This document shows positions 56,022 to 64,000 of a stretch of DNA of 64,000 nucleotides, one piece after another. Below the pieces are notes generated by a model. It was not told the DNA's origin, did no database searches, and worked only from the letters and a program-made list of their open reading frames with translations. Position 1 is the stretch's first letter, and every line of letters starts with the position of its first letter. The DNA lies in contig NC_072800.1 in assembly GCF_028583425.1 (NCBI RefSeq), forward strand, positions 94,209,001 through 94,273,000, written 5' to 3'. A program made the translations under genes and the position numbers. Source of the stretch: Eublepharis macularius. Lineage: Eukaryota > Chordata > Lepidosauria > Squamata > Eublepharidae.

Positions 56022-57969
56022 CTGCAAGGTAGAATACCAACATTTAATGCAAAGCAGACCACATGGCAAAACAAATGGTAAATCATCATAGGATTAACAG
56101 GTTTTTCCATCTTGGTTTTTTTCAGCACTTGCACCTAGCATCACTCTGCCGGGCTACCAGACTGCATTTCAACTCACGATCCCCCTGGATTAAAGCAAAC
56201 CAACCTTCCAAAGTAGACGAATGCATTAAAAAAGTCCCCCCTCCCCCAGCACATGCTGCTTCTCAAGAACAGGATGACAAGAGTCTAAAAGCAAACTATG
56301 ACGGGCAGCCTGCAGGGTCCCGTCGGGTTCCTCTTTAAAGCAGCCCGTGTGCCTTTAATTCATTCTATGAAGTCAGATGAGGTGGAGGGGTTTGTCTGGC
56401 AGTACTACAGGAGAACTATTCAGACTCCCGAGTTGCTCTCCAAATTCCCTATTAGGCCCACAGAGCCTCCTTTACTCACAGAGGTTGTATCCAGCTGTCC
56501 ACTGCCTGCCCCGCCCCACCCATCAAAGGCCGCTGTCTCGAAGGTCGGCACCTTCTACTGACTGCCTTCTCAGTAAGGCCCTAGACAACTACTGCGATAT
56601 CATCACGTTCCAAGAAGTCATCCCCTCCCATATACATCACTCTCTCCAGATAGTAACTTTCCTCTACAATCTACCAAGGGCTCTTCTAGGTTAACTCCAC
56701 CATGCCGATTCCCATCGGGATTGCAAATGAGTCCCTGATGAATTGCTCTCATTATCTTCGGCAAAAAGTGACTTGTGGAGCCCAGCAACACCGTCCGACA
56801 ACAGTGGAAGCTGCAGTTCGCTACAGGGATTTGTAATTATTTTTCCGAGGCACCAGGTTTTTGCTTCTGTTGGAAGACAGACTTAAAGGCTTGGATGCAA
56901 AACCCCAAATCTGGCATTGAGAATAGTTTAAGCAAATTAACTGCATTTATGCACATTTCCTTAATTGCCCTAATTTATAGGCCCAGGATCGAACATCTTG
57001 GCACACAGAAAACAGTCCTAAGTAATTGCCACTCAACACCTCCACGCAGCCTGTAAAACAAGTTAATGAGATATATAAAACTCTCACAGTGATCAATTAA
57101 AAGAACAACTCACAGCAAACACTTGTTAGTGGGTAGCTCGAGGAAGCCTTCCTCAGTTCCGGCCCTCTGCGCTCCCATTCACAAAAAGGACTCACGTTAC
57201 GCTTATCAGAGAATATAAGTATTATCAGAGAAGATGCCTAGAAGCCTAAGCAAAGCACTGAAGGGGAAGCCTGACCTCTCAAGGACACTGAAATGCTCCC
57301 GCGGTCCTTCTCCGTGGCCCTGAGCCTTATTCAACTCTATCAGCACCTTCCCCGATTCCTTCACTTCTGCAGCTTAGCCAGCCAACTGTCCTCTGCTAGG
57401 ATCCGCGGCTCGCCTCCTCTCGCTCCAAGATGGCTGCTGTTCACCTGGACCCTGTCCACCCACAGGAGGCACTGCTACCTGGTTTGGTGTCTCCTCTTCC
57501 CACTCTTGGCTTGGTGCCTTTTGCTGTGTTGCTGCCTTTATCTAGAGGAGATTCCCATTCTTCAAGAAGAGAAGGAGCCAGCTAACCCCAAATGGTAGCC
57601 CAAGACGGGACAACTCTTACCAAAACAATCTGTCAAGCCACTTCCCACTCATCCCTCATGTTTTCAGCAAAGGCACCTGGCCTTCCTCCTTCCACTCTCC
57701 ATTCAACTCTACTCTTCTCTCGTCACAGCCCCGAATCTTCTTTTTCCTTCTCCCTGCTCTGGCTGTAGAGTCTATAAACCTTCTGGTTTAAAGGACTGGG
57801 TAGTTCTGTATAGCACCTAGCTTACTGCTGGTAATGAACCTTCAGACATATGTATGCCACAAGTCAGTCCATCACCCACCCATCCCTCAATCGACACCTG
57901 CCCACCGACGCTGTGCAGCGTCTGGCCAGCAGGGTGGATGTCAGTGGGGGACCCATCTTACTCTACTGT

Positions 57970-58048
57970 GGTAAAACAAAATAGAAGCCCCCTGGCACCT
58001 TATTCCAGTGGGAGCTTTCATGAGTCAGAGTTCACTTCTTCAGATACA
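57970..58048. repeat. diverged foldback-family arm
   Basis: The words 'aaaatagaagccccctggca', 'ccttattccagtgggagctt' and 'agagttcacttcttcagata' mark a single diverged arm. Confidence 0.55.
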
Positions 58049-59123
58049 ATGGAAAGAAAGAAAAACATTTCCCTTATTATCACATAGAAAATTACAGAAA
58101 GGGAGCAGGGAAAGGGAGGACCTGAGCAAATGGCAGCCTGGCATCCTAAACCAGGCAGGATACTCTATGTTGGGAATCTGAACAGCTTGGCTAGTTAAAA
58201 GAGATGATGAGAGAGGCCAGAGGTTCTAGTAGACTCTCACATGTGGTGGGTGAAGATAAACAAAAGTGCAATGAAGTAGGGAAAATAAGCAAATGAAGGA
58301 AGAGGCAGTTTGACGCGTGAGAGAAACGACCGACACGTTAAGAACAGTCTACTGAAGTTTCTAAAAAGAAGGTCCTGTTGCGTTATTAGAAATGATAACG
58401 AGTGAGAAACTCAAGACTTGGTTAAGCCAGGATGACAGAAGGTGCTTAGTGTCTTGATGAGTTCTAATTCGGCACTTTCATGTTGAGTCCATCATCCACT
58501 TAAGCTCACTGAAGGCCTCAGATCTGGCTCAGCTTAATGGGACAGCTGCATGTGGGAGGGTACCTGGTTTTCTGGAAAGCACAATGTATCTGCTTATTGG
58601 TTAGTTCTTATTTACAGCCCATTTTTCTCCCTGATTGCAACCCAAAGCGGCAGTGAGGCAGGGTCTCCAGGTAGGGAAGAAACAGAGATTGTGTCACTAA
58701 GCAAGAGAAAGTCTTTAAGTAAAAGAGAGGGAAGGGGGACAAACAGTACACGTTGATAAGGGACAGGAGACAAACATGCATCGTACAAATACAGCTGCAT
58801 TCATGCCTTGATGGATTAGGTCCCAGAAGTGGGCCAGAGGATAGAATGGTTGCATGAAACTCAGACCTGTCTATACTGGCCAAGCTATTACTTGACAGCT
58901 TCCAGTCCTGTGAAATTAGTCCTTCATTCACTTGTCACTGTACAGGTTACAACACAGACTGCTACTCCTGCAAGGTATTTATTATGGACCAGCAGTGAAT
59001 ACGTTACTGCTTAATACTGGGGATCTCGTTTCTATTCCTGACCTCATGTACAAACGTTCGGCAGGAATGCCTGCATGCCAGTGACTGCTGTGCAGAACCC
59101 AAAGGTGAAATACGGGACACAGG

Positions 59124-59211
59124 TCAGCAATCTGTATTCATCTCCATCTCAGCCTTCTCGTCCTTATTAGGCTGGGGCACACACACAGCAGGTTCCTGTT
59201 GCAGCCTCAAG
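59124..59211 (-). other. unassigned short open segment with a good splice acceptor
   Basis: After 'cctttctccag' on the minus strand, a frame of 28 codons runs LRLQQEPAVCVPQPNKDEKA and EMEMNTDC to a TGA. The composition loosely resembles the SMARCC1 acidic linker. There is no donor before the stop and its phase does not fit the next SMARCC1 exon, so it is not placed in the gene model. Confidence 0.2.
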
Positions 59212-59231
59212 CTGGAGAAAGGAGGACTTAA

Positions 59232-59482
59232 TAATAATAACAACAACATTCAATTTATATACCACCCTTCAGGACAACTTAATGCCACACTCAGAGCGGT
59301 TTACAAAGTATGTTATTATTATCCTCACGACAATCACCCTGTGAGGTAGGTGGGGCTGAGAGAGCGCTGAGAGAGCTGTGAGTGACCCAGGGTCACCCAG
59401 CTGGCTTCAAGCGGAGGAGTGGGGAATCAAACTCAGCTCTCCAGATTAGTCCTGCCGCTCTTAACCGCTACACCAAACTTCC
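59232..59482 (-). repeat. tRNA-derived SINE (minus)
   Basis: On the plus strand 'ttatataccacccttcagga', 'cactcagagcggtttacaaa', 'ggtcacccagctggcttcaa' and 'aactcagctctccagattag' give the reversed order of the SINE at 19279-19521. It is a well-preserved copy with an ATAA/CAACA-rich end. Confidence 0.85.
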
Positions 59483-60264
59483 AAGAGATGGAGAGGGTAC
59501 AAAGACTTCAGGCACTTGTATAGTTCTTTGTCTCGCCCACCTCCTTGGGGAGAAAAGAAAATTACACATTACTTCATGTGTAATTTACTGAAGTCACAGA
59601 ACATGAAGAACATGAGCATCCTGGTCACAGAATACGGAACGCCCCAGCTGTGTCTGTGCCTTGCTTTTCACATCTGCGCTAGAGAACAAAAGCAGAAAAC
59701 ACTTGAACATCTCCAATTTTATCAGAGATCCGTTTTTTTAAAAAAAACCCCAAAGGATAAAGGAGTAAAGGAGGATAACAAGGCGGAAGTTATCACAACC
59801 TCTTGCCCTTATGCCACCCACAGCTGGATCAAACAAAAACCGACAACTGTCTGGCACAGATGACAACGCGTCTGGTGTACACGTGGAGCTCCTGCCCTCT
59901 CCAAATGCCTTTTGCTACCACTAAAGTGAGCCTCGGATGGTAAGCGGGGTGAAACCTTTCAAAATAGCACAGCTTACTGGGAGCCTCGCTTGAAGCAAGC
60001 AGAATTTGCTCGGATGTGAGAGACTGACTTGTGTTTACTGTGTGCATACTTCTGATGTGCACCTGCTGCACACACAAAATAACAAACATTGCAACATGGA
60101 ACATGGCCCTTGGTTCATGCTGCTGCACGGTTCAGACGCAGGCGCGGCGGGGCTGGCAGCTGAGCAAGCGAACCAAGGGGGCTCCCCTCCAGGTCCAGAG
60201 TCACAAACGGCAAGCGGCTCCAGAGCTTGCTTCATTGCACACACTATGGATAACCTTTTCATTT

Positions 60265-60335
60265 TCTATTTATTTCTTTAGAATATTTCTGTGCCGCCTC
60301 TTCAGAAATCCGCTTGAAATGGTTTACAGTTAAGA
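60265..60335 (-). repeat. LINE 3'-end fragment
   Basis: The plus strand 'tttctgtgccgcctcttcag' and 'aaatggtttacagtt' is a reversed LINE-like 3' end. Confidence 0.45.
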
Positions 60336-60389
60336 CAACATCACGTGATCAAAAACAAGCCGCTGGACATAAACAGCATAAAAAGGATC

Positions 60390-60800
60390 ACTGGAGAAGC
60401 AGGACGCGAGTCCCGTGGCACCTGAGAGGCCAACAAGATTTTCACGTTACGAGCTTCCGAGAGTCAGAGAGTCCCAAGGCATCAGATGGAAAGAGACAAT
60501 GTAGTTGGATTAAAGGGAAGGGATGCAGCAAAGGAAGACGTCAGGATGTAGAAGTACAAACGTTCCACCTAATCAAGCTGCTTTGTACCTTTACATCCTG
60601 ACACTGTCCTTTGTGACGCCACACCCCTCTTTGACTGGGATATAAAGGCTCGAGGATCTCCATTCCTACTCGTGTCTGAAGAAGGGAGCTCTGAGTCTCT
60701 AAAGCTCACACCCTGGAAATCTTGCTGGTCTCTAAGGTGCCACTGGGCTCAGATCTTGCTGTTCTGCTGCAGACCAACATGGCCGGCCACCTAAACTATC
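60390..60800. repeat. foldback-family SINE, variant copy with long spacer
   Basis: The left arm at 60390-60480 ('gagtcccgtggcacctgaga' and 'gagcttccgagagtcagaga') pairs with the right arm at 60670-60800 ('gaagggagctctgagtctct' and 'ggtgccactgggctcagatc', ending 'cagaccaacatggccggcca'). About 180 bases lie between the arms. Confidence 0.65.
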
Positions 60801-60814
60801 TATAAAGCAGAAGC

Positions 60815-62000
60815 ACAAGATTTATGTTTATATCCCGCCCTCCCCGCAAGCGGGCTCAGGGCAGGTCACAACAGTGCATAAAATATACAGAGATAAAAAT
60901 ACAATAATTTAACACAGCATTATAATAAAACACCTGCTCACCATATAAAAACCATATAGCATCTGACGGAGGTGGAGGTGCAGCTTATCACGCATGGTCG
61001 CTCATATATGGGAGGCAGATGGTCAATACCCACCCACCCCACCCCCACCGACACAAGGGAGACCGGGAGAGAGGCTCATTTCATGGAATCCCTGACGGCC
61101 TCAACCATACGCCTGGCGGAACATCTCCGTCTTACAGGCCCGCCTGAAGGAGACAAGATCTTGGCAGGCCCGGGTGTCCTCAGACAGAGAGTTCCACCAG
61201 GTCGGGGCAGGACCAAAAAGGCCCTGGTCCTGGTTGAGGCCAATCGAGCCTCCCTGGGGCCAGGGACCACCAGTAGGTGCTTACCAACTGATCTCAGCAC
61301 CCTCCGGGGAGTATATGGGAAGAGACGGTCCCTCAGGTATACTGGTCCCAGTCCGTTTAGGGCTTTATTGGTTAATACCAAAACCTTGAACCTGATCCGG
61401 AACTCCACAGGAAGCCAGTGTAGCTGCTGCAGAACTGGAGTTACGTGTGTCCTGAAAGGCACACCCATCAGGACACGGGCAGCAGTTTTTTGGACCCGCA
61501 GTAGTTTCCGGGTCAGTTTCAAGAGAAGCCCTGCGTAGAGCAAGTTACAGTAATCCAATCTGAAGATGACCGTTGTATGGATCACTGTTTCCAGGTCACG
61601 GGTCGAGAGATAGGGAGCAAGCTGCCTGGCCTGCCGAAGATGGAAAAAAGCAAACCGGGCAACTGCCATGACCTGGGCCTCCATTGATAAAGTGAAGTCC
61701 AGCATCACCCCAAGACTTCTGACCAGTGAAACGGGCAAAAGCAGTGCCCCATCGAAGGCCAGGAGCTGGAACCCACCCCCTCTCCAACATCCCACGGCCC
61801 AAGTACAGGACCTCCATCTTCGTGGGATTCAACTTCAGTCTGCTCTGCTTCACCCAACCAGACACGGCCTTCAAAGCTCTCATCCGGGCTTCTGGAGCCG
61901 AGCCAGGCCGGCTGTCCAACAACAGATACAGCAGGTGCTTAGTAGATAGCTTTGCTGTTGCACGCCCCCCCCCAGCAAACAGGGGTCCATGGCCTTGCCC
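60815..62000 (-). mobile_element. L2-type LINE, 3' half
   Basis: On the minus strand a 239-codon frame (61795-61076) reads through LSTRDLETVIHTTVIFRLDY, CNLLYAGLLLKLTRKLLRVQ and LQQLHWLPVEFRIRFKVLVL, the L2 C-terminal region. An upstream frame (62060-61596) carries the part just after the active site (KQSRLKLNPTKMEVLYLGRG). The 3' end lies at about 60830 ('tatatcccgccctccccgca' reversed). It is younger-looking than the L2 at 22640-24415 because one frame is open over 700 bases. Confidence 0.88.
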
Positions 62001-62590
62001 TCCAGCAAAAAGCCATTTCAAAACAAAGGCACTTGACCCAGTTTGACCATGCGGAAGCACTCCCCTCGGCCACTGTGCTAATTTATTCCATTAAGTCACA
62101 GACCAACACCAATCACGCTAACAAGCTAATGATATACCCAGTTCTGGGCTTGCCCCTAGGCTGCAAATCAAACATCCTCACAATAAGACCCTGAACACAG
62201 GGGAGAGGTTTCTACAAACCTGGGGCAACCCCCCAGCTTTGCAGACCCCGCCTCTCTTTTAATGGAAAAGACAAAACAAGGAAGTCTTAAAATGCTGAGG
62301 TCTGGGCAGCCATTTTGGATTGCTTCACCAACCTCAGACATCATCGTAACTTTCTTTGTAGCTGCCTAGGTAGTTTAAAATGGCTGCCAGTTTCATCTGG
62401 AAGCTAGAGGTGAATTGGAGGGGGAACGAGTAGGCAGGCAGGCCTAAAAGGAAGATCAAGGGTGATGGGGAGGGAAGCCATAGTGGAGAGAGGGAGGAAA
62501 GAAAAGTAAAGCTGAAAAGGGGGGAGACGAGGCCTGAAGAGAGGAAAGAAAGGGAAATGGGTGGAGCTGCAGGGGCTGCCTTGGGTAAGA

Positions 62591-62757
62591 TAGTAAAGAG
62601 TCCAGTAGCACCTTTTAAGACTAACCAACTTTACTGTAGCATAAGCTTTCGAGAGCCACAGCTCTCTTTGTCAGATGCATTGGATGACGCCTCCGACGAA
62701 GAGAACTGTGGTTCTTGAAAGTTATGCTACAACAAAGATGGTTAGTCTTAAAGGTAT
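62591..62757. repeat. foldback-family copy F7
   Basis: Both arms are present ('agtaaagagtccagtagcac' and 'gttagtcttaaaggtat'). The right arm is truncated before the usual end. Confidence 0.8.
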
Positions 62758-62984
62758 CTGGAAGGAGTGAATAAAAGGGGTCAGCATCCAACACGATTCA
62801 GGTTAAGCTTATTTACTTTACTGCTCTATGCACAGGCCCCTTCCCGTGGCCTCAGACTAATCAAGCAGTCCTGAGCTATTTTCCATTCAAAAGCGCACAC
62901 CGTGCTTACGCGTTAAGCAGAAGAGCCGTAAGTTAGTGTAGTGGTCAAACACCTACAGAAGTTCCCAAATTCAAACCCCTGACA

Positions 62985-63115
62985 TCTCCAGTTAAAAACA
63001 CAAGCGGGAAAGGCTTTGTGCCTGCAGACCTTGGAGGGCTGCTGCCAGTCAGATCACACAATGCTGTTCGAGACAGACTAAAAGCCTGACCCTGTGCACA
63101 CCTGCGCCAGCGGAT
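62985..63115 (+). repeat. tRNA-SINE body (diverged)
   Basis: The words 'catctccagttaaaaacaca' and 'cttggagggctgctgccagt' with 'cagatcacacaatgctg' follow the body order of the common reptile SINE, without its head. Confidence 0.45.
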
Positions 63116-63736
63116 ACGGTGCTGCTCATTTGCCAGTTTAAGCCCAGCAACACAGAGCTATTCGCCTTAAATTCACAGCTATGACCACCACCCAGCGTTT
63201 AAGGACCTTTAATTGTCACCTATGAACTAAGGATCTATTTAAAACCACAGGTGCTCACCTGACACTTAAGCAGTAATGATGAGATGTACCATTAGCGAAG
63301 GTGGGAAGCCCTGAGATTAAGCGTCACTGTTGGGACAACACCGCAGTGTGACTGATGGCACCTGCTCATGAGGACTGGAACAGTGGGTGGGAGAGGCACG
63401 TTTGCTATGATTGATGCAACAGGGAGAGGCCTGCTGTGTCCTCTGTGGGTTTAAGTGGCTGATGAAGACTGGGAGGGAAAAGCTTCAAGTATCAGGCAAG
63501 CACTGACAGATGAGGAAGGCGGCACGTCAGATCTTCAATGACAAGAGTGAGAAAAGGCTGGAAAGAGCAGGTCTGTCCAGTCTAAAAAAGATGGGCAAGG
63601 GCGGAGCGACAGCGGTGTATACTATTATGCACAGGGTGGAGGAAAGTGGACAGAGGGAGCCTTTTTCTTCCTCTTCCATAATTCTAGGATTGGGGGGCAC
63701 CCAGCAGGGCTACCCCGATGTTCTTAAAGATCCTGA

Positions 63737-63942
63737 ATAGTAAAGAGACCAGTAGCACTTTTAAGACTAACCGATTTTATTGTGGCGTAAGCTTTCAAGA
63801 ACCACAGCTCTCTTTGTCAGAATGCATCTGACGAAGAGAGCTGTGGTTCTTGAAAGCTTACGCTACAATAAAGTTGCTTAGTCTTAAAGGTGCTACTGGA
63901 CTCTTTACTATTTTGCTACTACAGACTAACACAGCTAACTCC
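63737..63942. repeat. foldback retroposon copy F8 with 10-bp target duplication
   Basis: Left arm 'tagtaaagagaccagtagca' and right arm ending 'ggactctttactattttgct' and 'cagactaacacagctaactc' form a nearly perfect foldback. AAGATCCTGA is repeated at 63727-63736 and 63943-63952. AATAAA occurs in the right arm (plus) and its complement in the left. Confidence 0.85.
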
Positions 63943-64000
63943 AAGATCCTGAGAAGTGGATGTATTCACGGAGGTGCTATGCAATTACATTTTGACAAAG

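Larger units (their letters stand above)
56022..64000 (-). other. SMARCC1: SMARCC1 intron (partial, runs off the right edge)
   Basis: I searched for the preceding exon (a VDPTYGLESSCIAGTG-like stretch) and did not find it. The intron holds variant foldback arms, tRNA SINEs (59232-59482 and a weak one at 62985-63110), an L2 element (60815-62000) and foldback copies F7 and F8. An unassigned short frame sits at 59124-59211. Nothing else was recognised at 56030-57960, 58060-59100, 59490-60260 or 62010-62585. Confidence 0.85.

Noticed and set aside
56030-64000. Search for upstream SMARCC1 exons (SWIRM/SANT region, VDPTYGLESS-like stretch)
   Set aside because: No matching reading with splice sites was found on the minus strand, so those exons are taken to lie outside the window.

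Overview
This is a vertebrate nuclear genome window, most likely from a squamate reptile (lizard or snake). The evidence is a large intron/exon gene structure, a CpG-island promoter, and a repeat set that combines a BovB (RTE) LINE tail, CR1 and L2 LINE pieces, a 5S-rRNA-derived SINE with a BovB-like tail, tRNA-derived SINEs and many copies of a palindromic 'foldback' repeat. No prokaryotic gene, CRISPR array or intact virus is present. Most long open frames are artefacts of GC-rich DNA or fragments of retrotransposons.

Two protein-coding genes are supported, both on the minus strand and head-to-tail, as I recall for the mammalian CSPG5-SMARCC1 locus. At the left (1 to about 15000) is CSPG5 (neuroglycan C/CALEB), a brain transmembrane chondroitin sulfate proteoglycan. 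Three exons are visible: exon 1 (14859-14928, signal peptide), exon 2 (12055-13636, glycosaminoglycan and acidic region plus the start of the EGF module) and exon 3 (6819-7007, end of the EGF module, membrane helix and juxtamembrane tail). The exon(s) for the rest of the cytoplasmic tail were not found and probably lie left of base 1. A CpG island covers exon 1, intron 1 and the start of exon 2.

At the right (about 26800 to 64000) is the 3' half of SMARCC1 (BAF155), a core scaffold subunit of SWI/SNF (BAF/PBAF) chromatin remodelers. Seven coding exons are visible, in transcript order: 56021-55960, 54429-54318, 51463-51309, 48968-48834, 42293-42035, 29678-29517 and 28680-28595 (stop). They encode about 320 residues: the acidic linker, the conserved C-terminal coiled coil and the Pro/Gln-rich tail. 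All splice phases agree. A likely 3' UTR runs to an AATAAA at 26817-26822. Upstream exons (SWIRM, SANT) lie right of the window.

Between the genes (15002-26800) is about 12 kb of intergenic DNA holding a BovB tail, an L2 element split by a GC-rich hairpin module, SINEs and a CR1 fragment. The SMARCC1 introns hold degenerate CR1 and L2 copies, tRNA- and 5S-type SINEs, and most of the foldback copies. Four foldback copies are flanked by 10-13 bp direct repeats, which suggests retroposition of a palindromic unit. Each well-preserved copy carries AATAAA on both strands. Two compact hairpins inside SMARCC1 introns (51981-52064 and 53541-53586) are not explained by any repeat I recognise.
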